A DNA stretch of 64,000 nt from Bacteroidales bacterium (GTDB taxonomy: Bacteria > Bacteroidota > Bacteroidia > Bacteroidales > UBA932): the NCBI GenBank assembly GCA_017560825.1, contig JAFZED010000073.1, positions 62,001 to 126,000 of the forward strand. Direction: 5' to 3'. The stretch's first letter is position 1. Each line of letters starts with the position of its first letter. A program made the translations under genes and the position numbers. This document shows, piece by piece, positions 51,883 through 60,970 of the stretch. The notes under the pieces were generated by a model. That model saw nothing but the letters and a program-made list of their open reading frames with translations. It was not told the origin of the DNA and did no database searches.

Positions 51883-53244
51883 TTACCTTTGGCCCCTGCC
51901 TCGTATAATTCTGATGACGTCGCCTTTGGCGATGCGGATGATGTCCAGGAGAGGAATGTTAGCCGGACAGCTGTAGAGGCAGCATCCGCACTCGATGCAG
52001 TCCTGCACCGCATTCTCTTCAAGTTCATCCATCATATTGTTGCGTGCATACTTGTTCAGAAGGAACGGCTCAAGTCCCATAGGACAAGCCTCCGCACACT
52101 TTCCGCAACGGATGCAGGCCGACTCGACACCTCTGACTGTCTGCTCTGCAGTAAGGTACAGCAACGATGAGGATCCCTTCACTGTAGTCGCATCGAGGTT
52201 GGCTATCGCCTTACCCATCATAGGACCTCCGCTGACAATCTTCACTGCATCCTCAGGGATACCGCCTGCCACCTCAGCAATATACGAAAGCGGCATACCG
52301 ATCCTGAACTTGTAGTTATGCTGGTTCTCCATTGGGAGGCAGTCACCGGTGATAGTCATCACATTGGTAATCAATGGGATGTTCTTCTGAACAGCCTCAT
52401 AGACCGCAAGTGATGTAGCTACATTCTGAACCACTGCACCTACGCTGATAGGAAGTCCGCCGGACTTCACCTGGCGTCCCATCACAGCATCGATGAGCTG
52501 CTTCTCACCACCTTGAGGGTACTTCTTCTTGAGAGACATCACAGAGATGCCTTCATAACCCTTGGCAGTCTTCTGGAGCTCAGCCACAGCCTCGCTCATA
52601 GCCTTGATGGCCTCAGGCTTGTTCTCTTCAATACCGATCACGGCAGGACATCCGCCGAGCACCTTCTTCATAATGGCTGCTCCGATCACGATCTCCTTGC
52701 TTCTTTCGAGCATAATACGGTAGTCTGAAGTAAGATAAGGCTCACACTCGGCTCCATTGAGGATGAGGCACTCAGCCTTGTTGCCCGGAGGCGGGCAGAG
52801 CTTCACGTGTGCAGGGAATGTCGCACCACCGAGTCCCACGACTCCGCACATCTTGATCTTATCAAGAGTAGCCTTGTCGTCCTCAGGAATCTCTGTCACA
52901 ATGGTGTCTGTAAGGTCAACACCTTCTACCCACTCGTCCCCCTCGACATCGATCTCGATGTGTACGACGTTGTTGCCGGCGATGTCCTTGCGCGGACCTA
53001 CCGACTTGACTGTACCTGAAACAGACGAATGTACATATGCAGAAATGAATCCCGCAGGCTCTGCGATCACCTGGCCGACCTTGACCTGGTCACCCGCCTT
53101 CACGATCGGTGTGGCAGGAGCTCCAAGGTGCTGAGCTACGGAAATATATACCTTTGAAGGAACAGGAAGTACCTCGATCCTGCAGTCTTTCGAGATCTTG
53201 CTGTCATTTGGGTGGATACCACCTATTGAAAATGTCTTCATCAT
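51883..53244 (-). CDS. rnfC: Rnf complex subunit RnfC
   Basis: A 453-residue soluble subunit that binds FMN, NAD(H) and two [4Fe-4S] clusters. The N-terminal MMKTFSIGGIHPNDSK leads into a barrel-sandwich (biotinyl-like) segment; GVVGLGGATFPAHVKL is the NADH/FMN loop; and the cluster motifs CIRCGKCAEACP and CIECGCCLYSCP lie near residues 377 and 416. It may start at 53244 or the next Met. It takes electrons to or from NAD. Confidence 0.95.
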   Translation of the reverse strand: MMKTFSIGGIHPNDSKISKDCRIEVLPVPSKVYISVAQHLGAPATPIVKAGDQVKVGQVIAEPAGFISAYVHSSVSGTVKSVGPRKDIAGNNVVHIEIDVEGDEWVEGVDLTDTIVTEIPEDDKATLDKIKMCGVVGLGGATFPAHVKLCPPPGNKAECLILNGAECEPYLTSDYRIMLERSKEIVIGAAIMKKVLGGCPAVIGIEENKPEAIKAMSEAVAELQKTAKGYEGISVMSLKKKYPQGGEKQLIDAVMGRQVKSGGLPISVGAVVQNVATSLAVYEAVQKNIPLITNVMTITGDCLPMENQHNYKFRIGMPLSYIAEVAGGIPEDAVKIVSGGPMMGKAIANLDATTVKGSSSLLYLTAEQTVRGVESACIRCGKCAEACPMGLEPFLLNKYARNNMMDELEENAVQDCIECGCCLYSCPANIPLLDIIRIAKGDVIRIIRGRGQR

Positions 53245-53248
53245 AGCA

Positions 53249-54088
53249 CTATTCCTCCTTTGGTTTGATTACAGGAAAGTTCACTGCGTGGATAGCCGCC
53301 GTAGGGCACTCAGCCACACATTTCTTGCAGAGCTTGCACTTTGTAAAGTCGATGTAGGCCACATTGTTCTCCACTGTGATAGCCTCGAAAGGGCACACCT
53401 TGGCGCACTTTCCGCAACCGATGCAGGCAGCCTTGCAAGCCTTGCGGGCCACGGCACCCTTGTCCTTATTGATGCAGGAAACATACACACGCATATTGCG
53501 GCGTCCCTTGTTGCGAAGCTCGATCACATTCTTAGGACAAGCCTTCACGCAGGCACCGCAGGCTGTACATTTTTCCTCGTCCACGACAGGAAGACCTGTA
53601 GCAGGATCCATAGAGATCGCGCCGAACTGGCAGGCTGCAACGCAGTCGCCGCATCCGAGACAGCCGAATGAACATCCTGTGTCACCGCTGTAAAGGGCAG
53701 CCTTCACACGGCAAGACTGATAACCGCCGTACTCGTTTGTGCGCGGGCGGTTCTCACAAGTACCGTTGCAACGTACCACAGCGACCATAGGCTCCTTAGC
53801 GGCAACCTCAACGCCGAGCACTCCTGCAACCTTCTGCATCACATCATTACCTCCGACAGGGCAGAAGCAGCTGTCAAGGCTTTCTGATTGTACGCAATGC
53901 TGGGCAAACGCGCGGCAGCCTGCCTGTCCGCAGCCTCCGCAGTTGGCACCAGGCAACACCTTCTCCACCTCGTCGATCCTCGGGTCTTCCTCCACCTTGA
54001 ACTTTTCAGCCACAACGTAGAGAACCACCGCAAGCAACGCACCGAGAATGGTGAGGATTGCAATAGTCCAGATGATTGTTTGTGTCAT
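53249..54088 (-). CDS. rnfB: Rnf complex subunit RnfB (ferredoxin entry)
   Basis: A 279-residue protein with one N-terminal transmembrane helix, then the cysteine-rich motif LPGANCGGCGQAGCRAFAQ (residues 46-64) and four CxxCxxC-type clusters: CLGCGDCVAAC, CTACGACVKACP, CIGCGKCAKVCP and CKLCKKCVAECP. This is the ferredoxin-docking subunit of Rnf. It lies 4 bp before rnfC. Confidence 0.95.
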   Translation of the reverse strand: MTQTIIWTIAILTILGALLAVVLYVVAEKFKVEEDPRIDEVEKVLPGANCGGCGQAGCRAFAQHCVQSESLDSCFCPVGGNDVMQKVAGVLGVEVAAKEPMVAVVRCNGTCENRPRTNEYGGYQSCRVKAALYSGDTGCSFGCLGCGDCVAACQFGAISMDPATGLPVVDEEKCTACGACVKACPKNVIELRNKGRRNMRVYVSCINKDKGAVARKACKAACIGCGKCAKVCPFEAITVENNVAYIDFTKCKLCKKCVAECPTAAIHAVNFPVIKPKEE

Positions 54089-54107
54089 TATAGGTATAGT
54101 TTATATG

Positions 54108-54530
54108 TTATTTTGTCTTGATATAAAACACGAACTCGGTAGCGAGCCTGTCCCTCAACAACCAGATGATGAAGTAGTAGACCGCCACGCCTGCAAGTGC
54201 GAATCCGCCTCTGGCGTACTCGTTCGCGACAACGGGAGACAAAGATAATATTATTATCATTAAAACTGCCAACGGAATCACATAAGATATCCACACGGCT
54301 TTCAACCCCATTGCCATTTTCGTAGCAACCTGCACCTCATCTCCTACCTGGTACTCCGCATACGGGTCAGTAGGAAGCATAATGAGCTTTTCCTTATCCT
54401 CCGACATTCCGCACATCGCCTTGGCCTGGCACGAGCTGCAGGCAGACGACACCAGAATCTCGACTGTAGTGGCCTCCGGTGTGATGTCCACTATCTTTCC
54501 TGTGTGTACTATTTCGTTTTTCTTTGCCAT
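54108..54530 (-). CDS. rseC: RseC/MucC-family membrane protein
   Basis: A 140-residue protein with two C-terminal transmembrane helices and a short cytoplasmic N-domain containing SSACSSCQAKAMCGM (four Cys). The domain order matches the SoxR-reducing/RseC family. In many Bacteroidota an RseC-like gene precedes rnfB, as here with 19 bp spacing, and it may assist electron flow or maturation of Rnf. Function in this phylum is not established. Confidence 0.82.
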   Translation of the reverse strand: MAKKNEIVHTGKIVDITPEATTVEILVSSACSSCQAKAMCGMSEDKEKLIMLPTDPYAEYQVGDEVQVATKMAMGLKAVWISYVIPLAVLMIIILSLSPVVANEYARGGFALAGVAVYYFIIWLLRDRLATEFVFYIKTK

Positions 54531-54537
54531 ATTGTTA

Positions 54538-55410
54538 TTACTTTATCAATGAAGTGAACGGGTGCTTCAGGCCTTCGTATGCCGTCATCCTTCCTGTCGC
54601 CTTGCCCACAAGCAGAGGGGCTTCGAAATAGACCGGAAGGCGGTTCTCGTCGTCAGTCACCCAGATCATCATATCCTCTTCTCCCTTGAAGACCTCCCCT
54701 TCCAAGAGCTTCGCCGCAAACTTGATCGTCTTCACCGTCCCAAGGCCTTTCACCTTGATGGTCTCGCGGCCGTAAAGGATGAAATACACATTGAACACAT
54801 CGTCGTCGATGGCGAAGGTCATCGGGTACTTCCTGCCGGGATCAACGACGTCGAAGTCCATATTCCTCGCGAAGAAGAAAAGCGACGGAAGGTCGAAGGT
54901 GCACGGGGTGAGCGGCAGTTCCATCGAACGTTGGCCGCGCTTTGACGAATATATATCCGCAGATATATGCGGCTCCGCCGAATTCCTGTCATATAGGTAT
55001 ATATTCCTGGCCTCATAACCGCCCTCGTAGGTGTCACGGGTGAACTTCAGCGGCACCAGACCGTCGCGGGTGAACCAGCTCTTGAAGTCCTCGCGGACCT
55101 TGAAGAAGAAGTCAAAGAACTTCGTGGTCTGTCCGTAAACCGAGCAGAGGAAGGCATCCTTGCCGTTGAAACGGACATCATCAAGCCTGACTGTGGCGTA
55201 ACCGACGTCCGAGTTTATCGCTCCCCATCTGTAGTGAAGCACAAAATCAAGTTTTTCGCCTGCCTGAAATGCAAGCTTGTCTTCAGCGAGTGTCCTTACA
55301 GGCACGCACGCCGTACCTTTTAAATCAGAATTCCCCTGTGCGTGCGCCGGACTTACCGACAGACGCATACACAGGAGAACTGTCAAACATATTATTATTC
55401 TCATCTTCAT
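54538..55410 (-). CDS. Exported DUF3108-type protein
   Basis: A 290-residue exported protein (signal peptide to about residue 25). Core pattern: FQAGEKLDFVLHYRWGAINSDVGYATV, then a DFFFKVREDFKSWFTRDGLVPLKF segment and a C-terminal IWVTDDENRLPVYFEAPLLVGKATG segment, matching DUF3108. It may shuttle or bind a lipid-like ligand, since the fold resembles LolB-type barrels; this is inference. It is 7 bp upstream of rseC. Confidence 0.75.
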   Translation of the reverse strand: MKMRIIICLTVLLCMRLSVSPAHAQGNSDLKGTACVPVRTLAEDKLAFQAGEKLDFVLHYRWGAINSDVGYATVRLDDVRFNGKDAFLCSVYGQTTKFFDFFFKVREDFKSWFTRDGLVPLKFTRDTYEGGYEARNIYLYDRNSAEPHISADIYSSKRGQRSMELPLTPCTFDLPSLFFFARNMDFDVVDPGRKYPMTFAIDDDVFNVYFILYGRETIKVKGLGTVKTIKFAAKLLEGEVFKGEEDMMIWVTDDENRLPVYFEAPLLVGKATGRMTAYEGLKHPFTSLIK

Positions 55411-55424
55411 CTTCCGATGAATCT

Positions 55425-56939
55425 CTATGCGAACTCGTCAGGCATTCCGAAGTCGCTCGGAGGCATCGGTCCCGGACCCGGATAGTCGTCATTCATCGCG
55501 GAAGCCACTGACATCATATCCGCCTGATTCACCAGACTTTCCTGCTCATCCACGAATCGTACCTCATCAGCACGGAACCTCATATCCACATCCGCAATCG
55601 CACCGTTACGATGCTTTGCGATGATGATCTGTGTTCTTCCGATGTCATCCGGATTGTCAGAAAGGCCCTGATAGTCATAACGATGGATGAAGATTACCAT
55701 ATCGGCATCCTGCTCGATGGAACCTGACTCTCGAAGGTCGCTCAGCTGAGGACGTCTGTTGCTTCCCTGACGGTTTTCAGACTGACGCGAGAGCTGGGAA
55801 AGAGCGATGATAGGAACTCCCATCTCCTTTGCGGTCGCCTTCAGTGTACGCGAGATCGCTGCAACTTCCTGCTCACGCATACCACGGAGCTCTGCAGGTC
55901 CCTGCATCAGCTGGAGGTAGTCGACTACCACAAGGCGTACGCCCTTCTGGTTCACGAGCCTCTTCACCTTCGAACGGAACTCCATAACAGGAAGCGAAGG
56001 AGTGTCATCTATATATATAGGTGCCTTAGCCAGGCGCTTGAGTTGGATGTCAAGCTGCTCCCACTCCCAAGGCTGGAGCTTCACACCACCCTTGATCTTG
56101 TCGGCACTGAGCTTGGTCTCCGACACCATCATACGGTTGGCCAGCTGCTTCGCAGGCATCTCAAGAGAGAAGATCGCTACCGGCATATTGAAGTCCACTG
56201 CTGCGTTTCGGCAGACGTTCACCACGAACGCTGTCTTTCCGACCGAAGGACGCGCCGCAAGGATGATAAGGTCTGAAGCCTGCCATCCGAGCGTGATCTT
56301 GTCGATGGACGGGAAGCCGGAAGGCACTCCGCTCAATCCATCCGAGTCCTGACGTGCCTGGAGATCCTCCAAAGCCTCGTTGATGACCTTTCCGATCTCC
56401 TGGACATCTCTCTTGACGTTGTTCTGGATAGCGGAGAAGACCTTGGTCTGCGCCATATCGATGAGGTCATCCACGTTTGTGGATTCATCATAGGACGATT
56501 TGAGGATGTCGTACGATGCAGTGATGAGCTCTCTCTGGATGTGCTTCTGCTTGAGGATCCTGATGTAGTACTCGATGTGAGCCGCTGCACCGATCTTCTG
56601 TGAGAGCTGGGCCAGGGCTATGGTTCCTCCTACAGCCTCCAGGTTGCCTGAAGACTTGAGCTTCTGCGACACAGAAAGCAGGTCGAGCGCGATGTGCTCA
56701 CTTGTCAGAGCAGTCATCGCCTCGAAGATCATCCTGTGCTTCTCGGAATAGAAACAGCTCGCAGTGAGCTCGTCCATTGCCTCGTCCACACAGTTCGGTT
56801 CAATCAGAAGCGCTCCAAGGACAGCCTCTTCAACATCAAGAGCCTGAGGCGGTCTGTTACCCATCTCAAGCCCAAGAGTGTCAAGATTGACTGACTGTTT
56901 CTTTCCTCTGACCGGTCTTTTCTTTACCTCGTCAGCCAT
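55425..56939 (-). CDS. dnaB: Replicative DNA helicase
   Basis: A 504-residue hexameric helicase that unwinds DNA 5' to 3' at the replication fork. The N-terminal helical domain (residues 30-170) has PPQALDVEEAVLGALLIEPN. The C-terminal RecA-like domain has Walker A ARPSVGKTAF near residue 230, Walker B LVVVDYLQLMQG near residue 335, and a sensor SQLSRQSENR near residue 390. The C-terminal tail is Pro/Met/Asp-rich. It is upstream of DUF3108 on the same strand with 14 bp between them. No intein is seen. Confidence 0.96.
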   Translation of the reverse strand: MADEVKKRPVRGKKQSVNLDTLGLEMGNRPPQALDVEEAVLGALLIEPNCVDEAMDELTASCFYSEKHRMIFEAMTALTSEHIALDLLSVSQKLKSSGNLEAVGGTIALAQLSQKIGAAAHIEYYIRILKQKHIQRELITASYDILKSSYDESTNVDDLIDMAQTKVFSAIQNNVKRDVQEIGKVINEALEDLQARQDSDGLSGVPSGFPSIDKITLGWQASDLIILAARPSVGKTAFVVNVCRNAAVDFNMPVAIFSLEMPAKQLANRMMVSETKLSADKIKGGVKLQPWEWEQLDIQLKRLAKAPIYIDDTPSLPVMEFRSKVKRLVNQKGVRLVVVDYLQLMQGPAELRGMREQEVAAISRTLKATAKEMGVPIIALSQLSRQSENRQGSNRRPQLSDLRESGSIEQDADMVIFIHRYDYQGLSDNPDDIGRTQIIIAKHRNGAIADVDMRFRADEVRFVDEQESLVNQADMMSVASAMNDDYPGPGPMPPSDFGMPDEFA

Positions 56940-56981
56940 AGTATTTTAGAATGTTGAAACTGCTGGACGCAGTCTCTTAGA

Positions 56982-57791
56982 TTATTCGAAATCCGGATTT
57001 ACAAGAATTCTTCCGCAGTACTCGCAGATGATCATCTTCTTGTTTGAAGCGATGTCAAGGAGTCTCTGTGGCGCGATTGTGTTGAAGCAACCGCCGCAAG
57101 CGTTGCCGTTGAACACAGGAACTACTGCGAGGTGGTTTGTGCAGCTGTGTCTGATGTGATCGTAGGCGCTCATTGTTCTCTCGTCGATCTTCTCGGCGCA
57201 AGCCTCACGGTTGGCGCGGAGCATCTGCTCCTCCTTGGAAGTAGCCTCAACGATAGTCTCGAGCTCTTCCTTCTTTGCCTTGAGGTCCTCGTTTCTTACA
57301 GCGAGCTTCTCCTTGATCACCTCAAGCTCCTTCTTCTTGTCGAAGATGCGCTCCTTGGTCTCTGCGATATGCTTCTCTGAGATCTGTCTGAGAAGGTCCT
57401 GGTTCTCGATCTCCTTGTTGAGTGAGTCGTACTCGCGGCTGTTTGCCACGTTCTCGAGCTGTGACCTGTACTTCTCGATGAGGTCCTCACACTCAGTGAT
57501 GCTCAGCTTGTTAGCTGCGATGAACTTGTTGTACTCCTCGATCATCTCTGCAAGGCGTACTGACTTTGCCTTGATCTCGACGATCTCGTTCTCAAGGGCC
57601 TCAACCTCCATCGGAAGCTCACCTCTGAGCTGAAGAATCTTATCTATTTCTGTGTCTGCCTGCTGAAGGGCATACAAAGTCTGAAGCTTCTCACTTACAC
57701 TCAGTCCTGAGTCAGCAAATGTCTTCTGAATGGACACGAAGGTTTCCCTCTTGTCAATCGGCGTTTCGATTTTCTTTGTCTTTTTAGCCAT
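56982..57791 (-). CDS. Coiled-coil protein with C-terminal zinc ribbon
   Basis: A 269-residue protein made of a long coiled coil (about residues 35-205) and a C4 zinc ribbon: CGGC near residue 232 and CEYC near residue 256. This is the CT398/DUF164-like family that is broadly conserved; its members may be nucleic-acid-binding, but the role is unclear. It is followed by dnaB 42 bp downstream, and starts 5 bp after the Nif3-like gene. Confidence 0.82.
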   Translation of the reverse strand: MAKKTKKIETPIDKRETFVSIQKTFADSGLSVSEKLQTLYALQQADTEIDKILQLRGELPMEVEALENEIVEIKAKSVRLAEMIEEYNKFIAANKLSITECEDLIEKYRSQLENVANSREYDSLNKEIENQDLLRQISEKHIAETKERIFDKKKELEVIKEKLAVRNEDLKAKKEELETIVEATSKEEQMLRANREACAEKIDERTMSAYDHIRHSCTNHLAVVPVFNGNACGGCFNTIAPQRLLDIASNKKMIICEYCGRILVNPDFE

Positions 57792-57796
57792 ATCGC

Positions 57797-58579
57797 TTAA
57801 AAATAAAATATCGGGTTATTATATATATTCTGCGTAATGCGAACTGCAAAGGTAGGAAAATTTTTCTTTAACAATGAAAATAAAATATCAACTATCTCTA
57901 TTTCACTTTCATAATGGCCTATATCCATAATCATAAATCCTTCTTTTGTGAAGAAATTGTGATATGAAATGTCGCCGCTGATGTACAGCTGCGCCCCTGA
58001 GCGTACCGCCGCTGAAATCAGCGAACCACCCGAACCGCCGCACATAGCCACTCTGGATATTTTCCCCTCAAGCGGCCTTGACGTCCTCATCGCCTTGAGC
58101 GAGAAGCGGTCCTTTACCAGGGCCACCGCCTCCTGGGCGCTTATCGGCTCCGGAAGGTCTCCTACCACTCCCAGTCCGGTGCCTTCGCCGTCCTGATCGA
58201 GGATCTGGACGTTCTTAAGGCCGAGCCTTGCGGCCATAGCACCGCTTACTCCTGCGATGACCTTGTCGGCATTGGTATGAGCCGCATATATGCTTATACC
58301 TGCCTTTATTGCCTTGATAACCGCCTCACCAACAACATTTTCCGGAGTTATCTTCTTGAGTCCTGAAAATATGAGGGGATGGTGTGTGACTATCATATCC
58401 GCGCCACAGGCTATCGCCTCGTCCACCAGCTCCGGAGTGCAGTCCAGACCGAGAAGGACGGAACTGACCGGTGCCTCGGGCGAGCCGATGCACAGCCCGC
58501 TGTTGTCCCAGCCTTCCTGGATGGAGAGCGGGGCAAACTGCTCTATGACTGCTGCTATGTCTTTTACTTTATATTCCAT
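57797..58579 (-). CDS. Nif3-like dinuclear metal protein
   Basis: A 260-residue member of the NIF3/YbgI family. Metal-binding residues are visible in THHPLIF (near residue 65), the following Asp in AHTNADKV, and the C-terminal GHYESE motif. These proteins bind two divalent metals in a hexameric ring, and some act as GTP cyclohydrolase I-like proteins. The length fits the short form without the middle insert. It overlaps merR by a base at 58579. Confidence 0.85.
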   Translation of the reverse strand: MEYKVKDIAAVIEQFAPLSIQEGWDNSGLCIGSPEAPVSSVLLGLDCTPELVDEAIACGADMIVTHHPLIFSGLKKITPENVVGEAVIKAIKAGISIYAAHTNADKVIAGVSGAMAARLGLKNVQILDQDGEGTGLGVVGDLPEPISAQEAVALVKDRFSLKAMRTSRPLEGKISRVAMCGGSGGSLISAAVRSGAQLYISGDISYHNFFTKEGFMIMDIGHYESEIEIVDILFSLLKKNFPTFAVRITQNIYNNPIFYF

Positions 58580-58896
58580 TACAATTCTTTTCGGATTTCT
58601 GTCAGCTGCTCGCGGATGGACTTGAGGGACTCAAGCACGCGGGCCTTGTTTATCACATCCTTCCTGTCGCCCTTGAGCCTCTTGGCCACGCCTTCGAGAG
58701 TCAGGCCTTCTACATTGACAAGCAGGTGTATGTGTTTGAATGTCTCGACATCCTCCTTTGAGAAAAGCCTGTTTCCCTTGCCGTTCCTCTGGGGCTTGAT
58801 GAACTTAGAGAACTCATTGGACCAGAAGCGCACAAGCGAGGGACTTTCGCCCAGGATCGTTGCGACTTCGCCTACTGTGTAGAAAAATTTTTCCAT
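58579..58896 (-). CDS. MerR-family transcriptional regulator
   Basis: A 105-residue regulator: an N-terminal winged helix (YTVGEVATILGESPSLVRFWSNEF, then KPQRNGKGNRLFSKEDVETFKHIHLL) and a dimerisation helix. There is no metal-binding loop, so effector is unknown. Regulators of this type sit downstream of paired M23 peptidase genes in Bacteroidales and may control envelope genes; that is inference. It lies 4 bp after the second M23 gene. Confidence 0.85.
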   Translation of the reverse strand: MEKFFYTVGEVATILGESPSLVRFWSNEFSKFIKPQRNGKGNRLFSKEDVETFKHIHLLVNVEGLTLEGVAKRLKGDRKDVINKARVLESLKSIREQLTEIRKEL

Positions 58897-58900
58897 AGTG

Positions 58901-59851
58901 TCAATCCATTGACTGTCCGGTAGTTACGGACATTACCAATATATTCATATATTCCTCCGGCGTCACTGTGGCGAACAGGTGGTTCACCGGGTCGAGGACT
59001 ACGGTGTCACGCACGACCTCATAATGAAGGTGAGGGGCAAACGAGCTGCCGGACACCCCGACATTGCCTATATGTGCTCCCCTCTTGACTTTGCGTCCCT
59101 TGACGGCTATCACGTCCGAGAGATGGGCATATCTTGTCATATATCCGTTTCCGTGGTCGATCTCCACGACGTTGCCAAGGCCTTTGCGCGAGCGTGTCAC
59201 CTTGCTTATCACACCGTCCGCTGTTGCATATACAGGGACTCCGGAAGACGCTATCATATCCAGGCCATTGTGCTGTATCTCAACCTTATAGAACGGGTTG
59301 ATCTTGTAGCCCACTGATGCTCCTGTCTGTGCGAACGAAAAGTCCTGAAGCGGGTTGTGCATCGGTGGCATAACAAAACCTGAGTCTGTCACAGCCTTCA
59401 TTATAGCTGCGAAATTCTCATCCACCCTGACACCAGCCTCGTCCAACACTCCAAGTTTCCTATCGGTATATTTCACAAGGTCCATATCCGGAAGGGTTTC
59501 AAAACCCGGCATAAAATCGATCGATTCCATCGGGTCGACATTCGGCGCGGCGGTCTTGAATATTTCCTCATATATACGGTCATCCTTCAGCTGAAGGCCC
59601 TCGATGACGTCGGAAAGCAGAGCTTCCTTCTTTGCCAGTTCGGGATACTCCTGCGAGTAGAGGCGGTTCTCGTTCTTCAATTTCTGTTCTTCACCGGTGC
59701 TGAATATGAGGGCGAAGATGATATAATATACCACAGCGACAGACATTGAAGCCAATATGAACACCAGAAACTTGCGGAGGACAGTCCATACGGATGTCCT
59801 CTTTTTCTTGACCTTTATGTCGTTCTTGTCGAAGAAATAGTTCTGTCTCAT
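58901..59851 (-). CDS. M23-family peptidase, membrane-anchored (second of pair)
   Basis: A 316-residue protein: basic N-terminus, one transmembrane helix near residues 27-52, coiled-coil-like spacer and LytM domain with HNGLD (near residue 194), RYAHLSD and APHLHYEV (complete HxH) motifs, so catalytic and zinc residues are intact. It probably cleaves peptidoglycan cross-links in the periplasm or modulates other hydrolases. It overlaps the upstream paralog by four bases, and continues into merR. Confidence 0.88.
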   Translation of the reverse strand: MRQNYFFDKNDIKVKKKRTSVWTVLRKFLVFILASMSVAVVYYIIFALIFSTGEEQKLKNENRLYSQEYPELAKKEALLSDVIEGLQLKDDRIYEEIFKTAAPNVDPMESIDFMPGFETLPDMDLVKYTDRKLGVLDEAGVRVDENFAAIMKAVTDSGFVMPPMHNPLQDFSFAQTGASVGYKINPFYKVEIQHNGLDMIASSGVPVYATADGVISKVTRSRKGLGNVVEIDHGNGYMTRYAHLSDVIAVKGRKVKRGAHIGNVGVSGSSFAPHLHYEVVRDTVVLDPVNHLFATVTPEEYMNILVMSVTTGQSMD

Positions 59852-60864
59852 ATGCGTCCCTTTTTCCTATGAGACGGATGCAGGGTGATCTTCTCTGACG
59901 CATCTGCCGTGTTCTGTACCATTGTGGCGTACTCTTCCGGGGTGATGGTCAGGTCGAAATAGTTCGCCGGATTCACCGGAGCGCCCTTGTAGAGCACCTC
60001 ATAGTGGAGATGCGGACCCGACGAGCGGCCTGAATTTCCGCTCTCGCCTATGCACTCTCCCCTCTTGACCTTCATTCCTTCCACGACTCCGACCGACTTG
60101 AGATGGGCATATCTTGTCTTGTAGCCGAATCCGTGGTCGATGAGCACCTGGTTTCCATAGCCGAAGAACTCGAACTTGACGCTTTCCACCACTCCGTCTC
60201 CGGTCACGTAGATCGGATTGCCCGGCTTCATCGCAAAGTCCACACCTGTGTGGCGCTTCGAGCGTCCGGTGAAAGGATCCGAACGGTAGCCGAACGAACT
60301 TGAGAGCCTGTATATAGATGGATCAGGATTGACAGGAGGGATTGCCGGAATACACATTGCCATATCACCCGCCCTCTTAGAGAGCTGCGCTACTTCGTCA
60401 AACGAACGGCTCTGCACATAGGTCTTCTTGGTCAGGATGTCAAGTCTTACTGCAGTGTTCTTGAGAAGACCGTCCGAGTCTATCATATCCAGATGAGCGT
60501 ACCTGTTCACACCTCCGAAACCGGCGTTACGCACTTCCGACGGAATCTCATTCATACCGAAAATCGAACGATAGATGCCGTCATCCCTCATCTGGAGTGA
60601 CTCCAGGGCATCCTCATACTGATCCAGATGTCTGTTCATCACTTCCATTTTCGAACACCACTCAGCGTTCTCCTTCTTCAGGAGCAGGGTCTTCGGCGGC
60701 TCGAGGCCAAGGACAGACACGTAGATCCAGAAATAGAATCCGGTCATCACTATACTTACGACGAAAAGTGTCGCGAGCATTACCACCCACGACAAACGAG
60801 AACGCCTTTTTACATCATACAAGAGCGTTCTCGGGTTCAGAATGTACCCAAAAGTTTTTGACAT
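59848..60864 (-). CDS. M23-family peptidase, membrane-anchored (first of pair)
   Basis: A 338-residue paralog of the next gene, with an N-terminal helix near residues 25-50 and a LytM domain with HTGVDFAMKPGNP (near residue 207), RYAHLKSV and GPHLHYEVLYKG motifs. Both paralogs share a TPEEYA(T/N) segment at the C-terminus. The start codon at 60864 is only eight bases after the predicted -7 box, so transcripts may be nearly leaderless. Confidence 0.88.
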   Translation of the reverse strand: MSKTFGYILNPRTLLYDVKRRSRLSWVVMLATLFVVSIVMTGFYFWIYVSVLGLEPPKTLLLKKENAEWCSKMEVMNRHLDQYEDALESLQMRDDGIYRSIFGMNEIPSEVRNAGFGGVNRYAHLDMIDSDGLLKNTAVRLDILTKKTYVQSRSFDEVAQLSKRAGDMAMCIPAIPPVNPDPSIYRLSSSFGYRSDPFTGRSKRHTGVDFAMKPGNPIYVTGDGVVESVKFEFFGYGNQVLIDHGFGYKTRYAHLKSVGVVEGMKVKRGECIGESGNSGRSSGPHLHYEVLYKGAPVNPANYFDLTITPEEYATMVQNTADASEKITLHPSHRKKGRI

Positions 60865-60871
60865 ACGGGTG

Positions 60872-60879
60872 CAAAGGTA
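60872..60879 (-). promoter_or_regulatory. Predicted -7 box of the M23 pair
   Basis: Minus strand TACCTTTG matches TAnnTTTG. It sits 7 bp before the ATG at 60864, which implies a leader of about 1-4 nt. No -33 element is apparent. Confidence 0.5.
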
Positions 60880-60910
60880 GTAAAAAACATTGATTCTGAA
60901 AGAGTTTTAA

Positions 60911-60942
60911 TTTGGAATTTTACAGCAAATTCTGTATTATTG
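60911..60942 (+). promoter_or_regulatory. Predicted promoter of the first ROK gene
   Basis: TTTG at 60911-60914, a 20-bp spacer and TATTATTG at 60935-60942 (one mismatch to TAnnTTTG). Confidence 0.5.
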
Positions 60943-60970
60943 CAGTTAGATTTCAAACATTTCATAAGAT

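Noticed and set aside
54538..60864. Mobile-element genes in the long minus-strand run.
   Set aside because: Every gene has a housekeeping or envelope role and tight spacing; no integrase or transposase is present.
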